64,000 nucleotides of DNA from CAVPDA01 sp963702495 (GTDB lineage: Bacteria > Pseudomonadota > Gammaproteobacteria > Burkholderiales > Rhodocyclaceae), in assembly GCA_963702495.1 (NCBI GenBank), contig CAVPDA010000016.1:1-64000 (forward strand), read 5' to 3'. Under the pieces are notes generated by a model. It ran no database searches and was not told where the DNA came from. It worked only from the letters and a program-made list of their open reading frames with translations. Position numbers and translations under genes: made by a program. Every line of letters begins with the position of its first letter. The first letter of the stretch is position 1. This document shows, piece after piece, positions 10,021 through 20,777 of the stretch.

Positions 10021-10029
10021 CGGAATGGC

Positions 10030-10095
10030 CAAAGACGGTGAGCCAGGATAGCGGTCTGGTGCACAACCCAAGCGACTGATTGGACGCCGTCTTTG
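10030..10095. repeat. Inverted repeat and repeated motif downstream of IS110 transposase
   Basis: CAAAGACGG at 10030-10038 is exactly complementary to CCGTCTTTG at 10087-10095. A related motif, GTGAGCCAG followed by (GA)TAGCGG.CTGG, occurs inside this region and again near 10136-10158. The structure begins ten bases after the transposase stop, where a right-end non-coding RNA or element boundary would lie. Confidence 0.45.
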
Positions 10096-11255
10096 CGCCA
10101 CCTAATGGAATGCAGATTACTGAATCGCCCAAGCTGTGAGCCAGTAGCGGACTGGCGTCGCCATCGCGACAGCCATGCAACTGTAAGCAACCCCTTGGAC
10201 ACGGCTTGGCACCAACGTTTCTCTGGGGCGGCGCAGGCCGCCAGGGCGCTCGCAGCGCATCGCGACACGCTTGATCCTGATGGGTGACTGGCGCGATTCG
10301 GTTCGCAGCCGGCAGAGCGAGAAAACGGATGCGGTTGGAGTCTGCAGGAATGAAGGTGGCATGCGTTGTCGCACCGTATGGACGCAATCAGTATGCGACG
10401 GTTTGATATTGTCCTTGACACCGGCCGGCTAATGGGTGACCGCAATGGCCGACGACTGGACCGACGGCCAACACAGCCGAGCGACCGGTTCCTGATAAGT
10501 TACCCGCCATTCGCAATCGCCGATTTTTCGCGCCCGCTACGTCTCTTTGTTGCCAAGGTGCCGACCGCAGCCATTCTAGTTCGACTGACAGCTCCGGCTT
10601 CAAAGCGGCCCTTCAGGCCAAGAAGTCGATGACGCCGATCCAATGGCGGCTTTCGGGAAGTCGGGCCGAACGAACGGCCGCTATAGGGAAATAGCTCCAC
10701 CGACCGGTTTTGGCCGGGGGCGGACCGCGACGACGTTCCACCGAACGGCCGGTATCCCTTAGAAGCTGCCGATCAAGCGGGAAGATCGCTATCGGATTAC
10801 CAACGTCCGCTTCCGTGTTGTCAGCGGTTGCGGCGAATGGCAGCTTTCGAAAACCCCGACTGTCCGCTTGGGGTTGACTTCGGCCAGTCGCCCCGACGAC
10901 CTTGTGTGAGCGTCCGCCGCGCGCGGGCTTTGTTCCTGCTGGCCCGCCGTTTGCCTCCAGCTCCCACGATCCGCACGCGAGGCGGGCAACGGGCCCCTGC
11001 CGCTCGCAACGTAGGTGCCATCCGCCCGGCGAGTCGATCGAGTAACGAGCACATCGGGCAGTCCCGCTCGACCGGGTCGCGTCACGCAGTGAAGTAAACC
11101 GCGGCCACGGGACAAGGCTACGGCTTCCCCGGTGGCTTGCTAAGCGAGCCGCCGTACTCCTCGCGGCCTTGTCTTCTGCCTTCCGGCGCTCGCGGCGCGA
11201 CGGCGCCAGGGTGATCGGCGAGGGCGTTTCCGGATCGTTTGGGCGTCAGCCGCCG
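10096..11255. other. Gene-free interval
   Basis: No reading frame with a convincing start, ribosome-binding site or recognisable protein is seen on either strand. The composition (frequent ACCGGCC, GGCCG and TTCGG words) resembles the other non-coding stretches near 12.4-12.9, 21.4-22.1 and 35.8-36.6 kb. Nothing functional is identified. Confidence 0.5.
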
Positions 11256-11810
11256 CTACCAGTTTTCGCTGCCGGGCTCGCCCTTGAACGGACCCACCAA
11301 CTCGGGCGTGATCCAGCCACCGTAGAATCCCCCCGGCTGTGGTCTCACAGCCGCGCCGTTGACGCGGCAGTCGAGCGCCGCCGGGTAGAAGGCCACACAC
11401 GCGGCCAGCGTTTCGGCGCCGGCCAGCGGCTGCGGGTAGCTCCAGGCCACGCCGGGCAGGCGCCGATCGCCATCCACCAACGCCCAGTAAAGCGCCAGGC
11501 CTTTCCATTCGCAGAACGAGGTGCCGGTCGCCGGCTGCAGCAGTTGCCGGACCACATCGTCCCACGGCAGGTAATAGCTCGGCGGATGGGCGGTCTCCAG
11601 CACGCGCACGGCCCTGCGCGTGCGCGCCACCTCAACGTCTCCCCAGCGCACCACCACCTCGCGCGTGTCGGGTGCAAGACGCGGCGGGCGCGGAAAATCC
11701 CATACCGATGCTTGGCCCGGTCCCGGGGTCGTGGCAAAGGGCGGGCGCGCTTGGCCGCGCCAGCGCCATTGCATGCGCGCCGATTGGACCCAATCGGGAA
11801 ATTCAGGCAT
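11256..11810 (-). CDS. DUF427 domain-containing protein
   Basis: A 184-residue cytoplasmic protein. The DUF427 fold is recognisable from WGDVEVARTRRAVRVLETAH followed by PPSYYLPWDDV (the conserved 'vLETsHPPtYYiP.edV') and SFCEWKGLALYW (the conserved CEWKG). The N-terminal 55 residues (PEFPDWVQSARMQWRWRG) form the extension seen in several family members. No signal peptide or metal-binding site is obvious. The biochemical role of DUF427 proteins is unknown. The gene stands alone, 70 bases downstream of a lipoprotein gene on the same strand, so a two-gene unit is possible. Confidence 0.82.
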   Translation of the reverse strand: MPEFPDWVQSARMQWRWRGQARPPFATTPGPGQASVWDFPRPPRLAPDTREVVVRWGDVEVARTRRAVRVLETAHPPSYYLPWDDVVRQLLQPATGTSFCEWKGLALYWALVDGDRRLPGVAWSYPQPLAGAETLAACVAFYPAALDCRVNGAAVRPQPGGFYGGWITPELVGPFKGEPGSENW

Positions 11811-11880
11811 CAGATCGGAAAGGCGCCAACCAAGCTGGTTCGGGCAGTGTGGTTCGACGTTCCTTGCGAATCCAGCGCAA

Positions 11881-12342
11881 TCAACGCCGGCTCTGCTGCT
11901 CGAAGCGAGCTGCGAATTCCTGCATGCGAGAGCGGTTCTTGCCCCAGTCGAACAAGCCGAACAACGAGCGTGATCGAAAGTCGATGTGCTGCGCCTGCGC
12001 GTCGATCCTGAAATCGACCTGGTCCCTGAAACCGGCGGGCGTGGTGAAGATCACTTCCAGCAAAAGGGGTTCACGGCGCACGACCTGCGCCTCGGGAAAG
12101 GTAGTCAGGGTAGCCTGCAGCGTTGCCACGGCCTGCGCGGGTGTGCCTGAGTATCGCAGCGGCACCAGACTGCCGGTGCCCAGCGAGTTCACACAGTTGC
12201 TGGGAAGCGTACAGGCCAGATCCGGGTTGCTGGTGTCGGAAGCGCCGTTGGCTTGGGGCGTCGGCGCTTGCGAAGCACAAGCACCCAGCAGGATCACCAG
12301 CGTCAACGCGCCAAGTCCGGTGCTTGTTCGATCGTTTCGCAA
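11881..12342 (-). CDS. DUF1499 domain lipoprotein
   Basis: A 153-residue protein with a lipoprotein signal: basic start, hydrophobic LGALTLVILLGAC, and a lipobox Leu-Gly-Ala-Cys ending at Cys22. The mature part has the DUF1499 features CTLPSNCVNS, ATLQATLTTFP and FRIDAQAQHIDFRSRS, followed by the usual Arg-rich end. Such proteins are membrane-anchored with unknown activity. Asp is absent at the +2 position after the Cys (Ala is present), so outer-membrane sorting would be expected. It precedes the DUF427 gene on the same strand. Confidence 0.8.
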   Translation of the reverse strand: MRNDRTSTGLGALTLVILLGACASQAPTPQANGASDTSNPDLACTLPSNCVNSLGTGSLVPLRYSGTPAQAVATLQATLTTFPEAQVVRREPLLLEVIFTTPAGFRDQVDFRIDAQAQHIDFRSRSLFGLFDWGKNRSRMQEFAARFEQQSRR

Positions 12343-12976
12343 GGCATTCCCCAGATCAGAAGTGGATCAGTATGGCCTATCGCGAGGAGTTCGTCCCGTC
12401 AGCGTCGAATCACCGGCGCCGGCCCTGGAGGCGCAGGCGACGCACGCCGCGGCCAACGCCACGCGGAACCCAAGCGCACGGCAAGGTCACCCGGATCAAG
12501 AAGCGGTCTCGGTCACGACCTGGGCATCCAGCCGACGGCGCTTCTCTCCGTGGGCGAATGTTGGCTTTCCGCAAATTCGACCGATTGCTTGGGGCCGACC
12601 GTCGCCCGTGGGTACGTTTTCCTTCCCAGTTGCCCAGCGTCTGCTCTATGTCTCAAAGCCGCCGGATGACGCCCTCTTCGCGGATCGGCAGGCGCCAACC
12701 CTGATCAATTACCGAGACACAGCGAACCAATGCCCGGTCATCGGCCTCAGCCGCCGTCCGCTGCCACCGGAAGCTGCCGCTCGGGGATGGCGGCTTCCCA
12801 AATGCGCGATGGGTCATCCCGACCCAAAGGCGACATCAACTCGCAGAGTAGGTGACTGTCGGCACTAGCCCGAGTAGCCGACAGTCGCATCGACTTGGTG
12901 AGCGGTACATCTCCACTCTATCGGCATGCGCTTCATCACATAGCTTTGAGGGGCAATCTTGGGCCGCACATCGCAG
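12343..12976. other. Gene-free interval containing a dispersed repeat copy
   Basis: No supported gene is present. The segment 12651-12748 is a copy of a repeat described separately. The rest has no recognisable feature. Confidence 0.5.
12651..12748 (+). repeat. Dispersed intergenic repeat, copy A
   Basis: About 96 bases match the reverse complement of 36276-36372 with only about six differences by eye; shared words include TCAAAGCCGCCGGATGACGC and GATCGGCAGGCGCCAACCCT. The two copies are 23 kb apart and in opposite orientation, with no reading frame conserved between them. It ends with GCGAACCAATGCCCGGT, which in the other copy forms one arm of an attC-like hairpin. Confidence 0.8.
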
Positions 12977-14033
12977 TTACTCACGTCTGCTGAGCTTAGC
13001 CACACGCTCGCCTGCGCCCAGAGCGAAGCCCAACAGGGAATCAGGGCGAGTGACGTTGCCCTCTTCGTTCAACTCTTGCAATCGCTTCCCCTGCTGCAAG
13101 CGAGAACCCCAGGAGGGGATCTGGGGTCTTGATGTTTCCATCCTCATCGATCTTGGCGACCGTTTCGCCGGTACCGAACAAATGGCCAAAAAGGGGATCG
13201 GGCTTGACTACGTTGCCTTCATCGTCGATGCGCGCGATGCGCTCGCCAGCACCAAACGCGAAGCCAAGTAGCGGATCCGGCTTGATGATGTTTCCCTCTT
13301 CATCGGTGCGCATGATGTCCTTGCGCCCGAAAAAGCCTGGCTCGCTGACCGAAAGATCCGACAGCCGCCCCTCTGAGCCTGTCAAGAGCCGCAAACGGCG
13401 TTCTCGCGCGGAATCGTCCTCCTCGCCAAACACCTTGCCGAACAACCAAAGGGCACCGCCGACGATGAATAGGGCAATAACGAACAGGGTTAACATTACG
13501 ACGAGGTAAGCAAGCAGGCCCACCACGTAGGCGTAGATGAATAGGCGCGTGCCCGTCCGAACAAACTCGTCGTCAATTCCCCCGAGCACAGCGACCCCCT
13601 TGGCCACGAGCCAAGACACCGGTCGCACCGTCAGTGCGGAAAAGATCCCCGGAGCATCTCGAAAGCTGTCGCATTGAGCCTGTAGCCAACCATCTGCTTT
13701 GGTCAAGGCATCAGCCGCTTCCTGCGGTTTCAGGACAGCGACTCCCAACCCGGCAAGGACTGGTAGGGAAAAGCTAAGGGCCATCGTGAAATCGAGCGCA
13801 AACGAGCCATCGTGGCGCCTCGTCGCCAGCGCGAGTGCGGCAATCACCAATATCTCCCCTACCAGGAAGGGCCAAAACTTCAGCAGCCCCGCCCATTCGA
13901 AGTGACCGGCCGAGGATACTTCGGGATCGGGTGTGACTTCAGGGGGATCGAGGCCCACACCGCATTGACCACACACGTAATCGGCGGGACTCACGGGCTT
14001 GCCACACTGATCGCAGAATGCTGCATGACTCAT
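12977..14033 (-). pseudogene. Zinc-ribbon membrane protein with C-terminal 26-residue repeats, frameshifted near its end
   Basis: The likely start is the ATG at 14033 (MSHAAFCDQCGKPV), with a weak GAGAG ribosome site. An N-terminal zinc ribbon is formed by CDQCG and CGQCG. Hydrophobic segments follow (FLVGEILVIAALALA; MALSFSLPVLAGLGVAVL; LFIYAYVVGLLAYLVVMLTL and beyond), suggesting several membrane passes. The C-terminus holds tandem units of about 26 residues with the core (D/E)EGN(V/I)xKPDPLxGxxxGxGExxA: three in frame, a fourth (NEEGNVTRPDSLLGFALGAG) only after a one-base shift near 13087, in AAGAGTTG. Read without the shift the protein ends at 13041 with RRGQRHSP. The fourth repeat fits the family so well that the shift is probably recent or an error. 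Function unknown. Confidence 0.65.
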
Positions 14034-14636
14034 TGGTCTCTCCGTATCATCGTACGCCAATGTCTTGGCGCGAAAAACGACTCCGATTGACCCATGCCAG
14101 GTGCTTGATCGAGTACCCGTCAACGCGGAGGCCGTGGAATTCGCACACCGGAGCACAAGACTGCCGCGCTACAACCTGAGTATCGGGATAATCGCCAGAT
14201 GTGAGTGCGGTAATCGGATGTGCCGGGGTTGTGCCCGCCGACTTGCGTATAGAGCGCGATTGCCAAGGAATTACCGGGCACGACCGTGCAGGGGCGCATG
14301 GAGATCAGGACCCCGGCGCGATGAACCACCGGCACTTTGACGCTAAGGGCTACGACCACCATGATGGAGCCTGACCTCCACGTTGTTCTCTGTCTTGGAT
14401 CGGGTCCGTGGAAGGTGGCCTCCGCATCCATCGACCGCGCACCGGGCACGCCTCGCACGTCGCCAAGCGCGCCGATAAGTGGGGTAACCTAATGGCAGCC
14501 CCAACCCAAGAGTTCGCTTGATTCCCCGGCAGAATCCCATGGAGAATTTGGAACCGGACATCCGATGAAAGAGCGCCGGATGCCCGCTGTACCAAGCTAC
14601 CTTGTCGTACGATCGCCTAGCGCATGCCTGCCAACC
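14034..14636. other. Gene-free interval with one copy of a 20-bp repeat
   Basis: No supported gene. It contains CATGATGGAGCCTGACCTCC at 14360-14379, identical to a copy at 21341-21360 on the far side of the large secreted-protein pseudogene. Confidence 0.5.
14360..14379 (+). repeat. 20-bp direct repeat, left copy
   Basis: CATGATGGAGCCTGACCTCC is identical to 21341-21360 and in the same orientation. The bases after it are also loosely alike (GTTGTTCTCTGTCTTG here, CCTGTTTTTCTTGTTC there). The pair flanks a 7-kb block holding a single large pseudogene, as the ends of a former insertion would. Confidence 0.75.
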
Positions 14637-17600
14637 TCACAGGGCTTGCGCCAGCTTTGTAAGTATCGCTGCGTTCTCGGCGGTGATCGCCTTGCCCGTC
14701 ACCACCTTCAACTCGCCAATGTAGAGCGCGATCAGCTTCGCCTTTAGCTTGAGATCGCCGCGGGCCTCTGCCGCCGCCGCCAGTTGGAGTTCGCCGACGA
14801 GCGTTAGCTTGACCAAAGTTTTGGTAACGAAGCGCTTGGTCAGCGTAATGAGGCTCGGTGTCGTCACCTTCGCGGCAAACGTCGTCGATCCGGTTCCAGC
14901 ATTGCCGGCCACGTCTGTTGCGGTCGCTGAGAATGTGTTGGTTCCAAGACGGGAAGGAGTAGGCGGGGCCGCTCACATTCTGGCAAGTCGTCGAGGCGAC
15001 CCCGGAGCCGATGTCGGTGGCCGCACAGGTGATACTCACGGCCTGATCGACCGTGTAGGTGCCAGCGTTGCCTGTGTAGGTCACGACGGGTGCGATGGTA
15101 TCCACGACGGTGATCGTCACCGTTGCCGTGGCGGTGCCACCCTTGCCGTCGCTCACCGTCAAGGTGATGACGGTGACGCCCAGGGGAAGTGTTACGGTTG
15201 GCGTGGGTCCGGTGGCTGAGCCGAAAGGTCCGGTCCAGGTGAAGGTGAGGGAATCGCCGTCGGGGTCGCTCGATGCGGAGCCATTCAGGGTTACGCTTGC
15301 ACCGGCAGGCGAAGTGGCCTCGAATGTTTGACTTGGACCCGTGGCGGCGAACGGTGGCTGGTTGCATGTAGTGCCGCATAGCTTCCGGACTTGGGCGACG
15401 TCTAGATCGTTGATCTGTCGGTCACCATTCAGGTCTCGAAGGTCATTGGGGGACGTTGGCGGTTCGCTTAGCGCCGCCCGGATCAAGTTCAGGTCCACGT
15501 TGTCCACATCTCCGTCCTGATCAATGTCACCCAGCAGCGGAACCAGAATCGATATCCGTGCTTCGTTGCTTTCCAGCCCGTCATTCACCCCCAGGGCGAA
15601 CTCATAGAGGCCCGACACGACCGGCGTAAAGCTCGCCGTAGGGCTATCTGCGGAGTTCAGCGCTGCCCTCGGCCCACTTGTCTGACGCCAGCGATAGATG
15701 ATCGGAAGTGGGCTGTTGTCCGGATCCCTGCTCGCCGTTCCGTCCAGCACTGTCAGGCTGCCAACGCGAACGACGGCCAGGCCTGCAATTTCTGAGACCG
15801 GCGCGATATTGCCTGTCGGCGGCGAACGCCGGAATACCGAAATGAGCGCGGACCTTCGGGTACTGTTGCCATTCCTGTCTACCGCAGTCACGGAAATGAC
15901 GTGGCGGCCTTCCAAAAGCGTTGAGGCGTCGATGTCACCTTCGAGACCGTGGCCAATGACACCCGCGCGATCGGATTCCCAGGTAACCAGCGCCGGATCG
16001 ATCCCGCCATCTTCAACGTCAATCCCCGACGCCCGCATGAATACCCGTTGAGAGCCTAGGTATGTGGTCCCATCGCCCGGGGCAAGTAGTGACACCTCTG
16101 GCCCCTTGTTTGTGACGATGAAGGGTGCATCGGATTCGTCCCGAACCTCGAAGAAACCATCACTAGCCCTCACCCTCACGAGGCCGACTTGGGTGCCACG
16201 AAGAAGCCCCGCGTGCAACTCAACCTGCTGTGCCGGCAAATCAACTGCCACCGTCTGCCATGTGGTTCCCCCATCACTACTGTATTGCACGGTGTATGTG
16301 AGCGTATCCCCGTCGGGATCCTCTGCCTCCCAGCGCACCACGATTGGCTCCTCGCCAAAGACCTCTCCCCCATCTGGAAAGCGAACACGAACAGCCGGCG
16401 CCGATGCACTTCGCTGTCTGTGAGCGAGGATCTGCCCGTCCCTTACTATCTCAACTCTAGCCAAGTCCGGCTCGTCGGGAACTGTCAGAACAAAGTATGA
16501 AGCTGCCACATCACTCGGCGTGGCCGTGACACCGGCTTGTGGAACTGGTGTCGCAGGCGCGAACGGAGTATCAGAAAGAACCCCCCCGCCCAAATCTCGC
16601 AAGACCAGATGATAATCGCCGGGTAACGGATTGGCGGGCAATTGCAGAGCATCAAGCCTCAACATAGGCAGCAGTGTCGCTGAGCCGTCCGATTGATTTA
16701 CGAAGCCCTTGACTAGTACGAGCTTCGTTGGTTGCGCGCTAGAAACGCTGCGGACAATGCTTCCGAACCGAGCATTGATTGCATCTCGGATGAGCTTATA
16801 CGTGTAATCGGAGATCCAGTTGAAAACATCGTCATACCCACCACAATAGCTCATGAGTTCGAAATGCTTGCGTGGGTCGACGACTGCATTCTTTCCGTTC
16901 GACTGGTAACTTGCGTACGTGTCAAAGCCCCACATCTCCCTCGCAGGGTCGCTGAGGTCAAGCGGCCCAATTGTCGCCATATCGCGATTCCCGTTCCCTA
17001 GGGGGTAGTAGTAGGGAAAGCTCTCGAATAGGCCTCCCGCCTCGTCACAGCTACCCGAAATCGTGCCTTCCTTGCTCGGATGTGGACGATACAGAAGGTG
17101 ACCGATCTCGTGAGCCATGATGTGGCGCGCGTATGAGTCTGTCCGTTCCTTTGACAAAATAACCCGCAGCCAAATTGGGAGGAATGCCCGGTCGCACTGA
17201 TACTGATGGGAAGTATTCCGCTAGTACCGTTCGAGTACCGGAATCGCCGCAAACCTAATCCGATCTGGATTCAAGGCCTGCTCAAGCGTAAGCGCGGACA
17301 CATACTGCAACTGCGGCAATACGAGCAGCACCTCAGGTACAAGCCCAGCCACAGACACAAGTGGGGCACCAACGCTTTGTTGAATCTCGCTGATTGGATA
17401 AATTGACTTCAGACGATTCCCACGCCTCGTCTAGATCTGGCAGAGTCATCGTGTGCCTAACGATCCCGCTCGATGTGATTTCAATCCACGGAACCGGTAC
17501 TATCTCGATCTCTGGTATAGCGGTCTGGCCGAACTGCGCCGTTACCGCGCAATCACCCGCGATGCCCCCTGCTTCTGCAGGTTCGCGACAGTCCAGCGCA

Positions 17601-20600
17601 GTGGGCGTCGCGCCCTTGCAGGCTCCGTCTTCGCCATTGAAAGTTTCAACTTTCAGGCGCGCCTTGCTTGTGGTCCATGATGCCGGTAGTTCAAACGTAA
17701 GCCGCAAGGAGTCGTTCACGGTAGTGCTGCGTCCCGAGAACGATGATTCCTGCGCACAGAGGGGCGACTCGGGGAACGCCATGCCTCCTTCGTTCTGACC
17801 GACCAGCCGCGCTGAAGTACGGCTTGCCCCATCAAAGTGGGCTATTACAGCGGTCGTCTTGCCTGCTACTAAAGGAACTGAGTTGTACAAGTCCTGGACT
17901 ACCTGCGTAACCTCCAGTCCAAACAGCCGTGCTGGCAGGTTTGGGATTGGTAGCGCTTCCGGTTATTCGCAGGGATTTGACGAGAGAACCCGAAGTTATC
18001 GTTAGGCTGGAAGACAAACCGCTGAACTTATCCGTGGGTGCTGTAGGTGAGTACCGGATCGTGAAGTTTCGCTTCTCACTTGGTTCAAGGGTGAATTCGG
18101 AGCCCTCAATTATCGATAGCGGGTCTGCCGCGGGAAACGAAAAGCTCCCCCGCACGGTTGTTGCAGTCACATTCGTGATCGACAAAGTCTGCTCCGCTGA
18201 GCTATTTACGATCACGTTGCCGAATGGAATGTCGTCTGGTGGCGAAAAGACGAGATCCGATCCGCCAATGACTACAAACCCAGATCCAAGAAGACCTACT
18301 GAGGCCGTTCCGGCATTGCTGGAAATGCTAGCCTGCGCCCCTAGGGGCTCCGATTGCACAGTCGGAGCGAATCTGATCAAGACATCCTGCGCACCGCCCG
18401 CGGGCAATACAAACGGGCTGCCCGTCAGGACTTCGAAGGGCGCGCTAGTGCTAACGGTGCCGTTAAGCATACCAGCCCCTGCATTGGTTACCGTGAAAGG
18501 GAGATCCTTGTGTGAACCAACGGCAACCGCACCGAATTCCAGTAGCCTTGACTGTGGAGCCACCGCCAGTACGGGCAGTGACGGTACTGCATCGTAGGTA
18601 AAGGTGGCACTGTTGCTCGCCCCAGCCACAGTTGTTACGATTACTGAAACTGTTCCTGCAGCCGCTTGTGGCGCCAGAGCAACAATTTGCGAATCGCTCC
18701 AGGAAGTAACCGTCGCGGCAAGCTGGCCGAACGTTATCGCACTCGTGACTTGGCTCGCGCCGAAGTCGTTTCCGGTTAACGTTACGGCAGTGCCACCCGT
18801 CCCGGCGATTGGAAGGATTGAGGATATGCCAGGGACCGCAGGCGAAGGGGGTACAAGCTTATACACTCCGCCGCCAAACGTTCCCACATACAGCGATCCC
18901 GGCCTCTTGGTGTCACTGGCGAAGCTGGAAATCCAAGCGACGTCTAGGCCCGAGCTGCTTGGTTCCCAGGTTATACCGCCGTCGCCACTCTTGAACACAC
19001 CCTTATCGAAAGTGCCTACATACAGCGTGGCCGGACTAGCGGGATCGACGTATAGGGCCCTGATGTCAACGCTGCCAAGTCCGGAATTGCTTGCTGTCCA
19101 GCTGGATCCCGCATCGACACTCTTAAACAAGCCTCCGTACATCGTCGCCGCGTATAGCGTTCCAGTGTTTATGGGATCGATTCCAAGATCCATAATCCGT
19201 GGGTCTCTTAATTCAAGGCCGCGAAGCGACCATGTTGCCCCGCCATCGATGCTCTTGAATACACCGCAGCTGTCGGCAGTGGCATAGAGCGTTGCAGGAT
19301 TGACGGGATCGATTAGCAGTTTCTGGGCTGAGCAGTACAGACCGGTGCTGCTTGGACGCCAACTGGCACCATGATCGACACTCTTGAAAACACGATCTGA
19401 TATGGCATAGACGGTGTCCGGATTGGACGGATCAAAGGCGAGGGAGGTGGCGTATGATGGGAGTGCAGTTGGAAGCCAAGTGGTACCGCCATCTGTGCTT
19501 TTTTGGGGAACAGAGCCGAGTATTGATGCGTAGATCGTGTTCGAATTTGCAGGATCAAGCGCAAGGATTATGGCGTTCGCGTATTCGGCTCCAGGACCAA
19601 GTTGGTGCCAAGTCGCCCCGCTGTCGGTGGTCTTGAACACACCGCCGCCCACAGTGCCGGCAAAGAACGTAGCCGGGTTAGAAGGGTCGATCACCAGATT
19701 ACGGACCATAGCAGCGGCGAGGCCCGTGCTACTAGCCTGCCATATGGTGCCACCGTTGCTAGTCTTGAAGACACCGCCACCTTCGGTGCCGACATAAAAC
19801 CTATCAATGTCAGCTGGATCGATGACGAGGGCGTGGATCTCGAGGCTTCCAAGGCCAGAGCTAACCTGCTCCCAGGTATCACCGCCATCTGCGCTCTTGA
19901 AGATGCCCGAGAAAGCCGTCCCCACAAGAATAGTGCTCGAATTGGAAGGATCAATGGCGATAACCCTCGGAGCTCGAATCGCCTCGCCGCTAACTGCCTG
20001 CCTCCAAGTTGACCCAGCGTCCGTGCTCTTGAATACACCGGACCCTGAGATTCCAGCAAACAAGGTCGATGGGTTAGTCGGATCGATCGCTAGTGCCTCG
20101 ACGAGATTTAGAGGAAGCGCATTAATGCTAGTCGCATGCCACGAGGTGCCACCATCGGTGCTTTTCAGCAGATCGCCGTAGGTGCCCGCATAGAGTGTGC
20201 TGGGGTTGGTGGGATGCACCGCAAGGCTGTTAACATAGGAGTCGGGGCGGACCTGCGCCTGCCAACTAGTCGCACCGTCTGTGGTCCTAAAGATAGTTCC
20301 ACCTGTATAGGCGTACAAAGTAGCTGGCTGAGACGGGCTCATTGCAAGTATGTCAACAAAGACATTGCAGCAAATCTGGGAGCTGCTAGCCCGCCATGTG
20401 GCTCCTGCGTTGACGCTTTTGAAAACGCCCCCGCCTGAGGTGCTTGCGTAAAGCGTGGCCGTGATACTCGGATCGATGGCAACGTCTTTGACGCGCAGAC
20501 TCCCAAGGCCGTTGTTGCTGGCTCGCCATGTGCTGCCGCCGTCTGTGCTCTTAAAAACGCCGTGGCCGTACGTTCCAGCGTAGAGCGTGGAAGGGTTGGA

Positions 20601-20777
20601 CGGATCTATTGCGATGGACTGGACGGGACCCGGCGGGCCACCGGTCGAAACCCACGACTCGGCCCTTGCGTTAGTCGCGACAGCGAGCAGTGCTGCCAAG
20701 AACAGAAGAGTTACCCACTTCAACAAGTCGCTCAGCCGATTGTATGCCGACAACCCAGGTTTGGTTCGCATTTGCAT
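14637..20777 (-). pseudogene. Giant secreted Asp-box/IPT/metalloprotease/dockerin-like/PKD protein, broken in four places
   Basis: One ancestral protein of about 2,000 residues. From the start at 20777: signal peptide (hydrophobic LLKWVTLLFLAALLAVATNA, then ARAES), thirteen Asp-box/BNR units of the type STDGGSTW, an IPT/TIG domain (SSILPIAGTGGTAVTLTGND), and an immunoglobulin-like 'choice-of-anchor' domain. After a frameshift near 17935 comes RLFGLEVTQVVQDLYNSVPL, a domain seen in secreted bacterial proteins. After a second shift near 17400 the frame continues to an in-frame TAG at 17221-17223, then MAHEIGHLLYRPH (HEXXH zinc protease motif). Next come Ig/PKD-like domains, a Ca-binding dockerin-like segment (DIDQDGDVDNVDLN; DLNGDRQINDLD) and an HYR-like domain. 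A third shift near 14945 separates the end, GTNTFSATATDVAGNAGTG to the stop at 14637. Isolated pieces are still open for up to 981 codons. Confidence 0.75.

Noticed and set aside
18800..20750. Regular spacing of similar sequences suggesting a CRISPR array or DNA repeats
   Set aside because: The units are about 130 bases, diverged, and encode Asp-box (SxDGGxTW) protein repeats; there are no identical short repeats with spacers.
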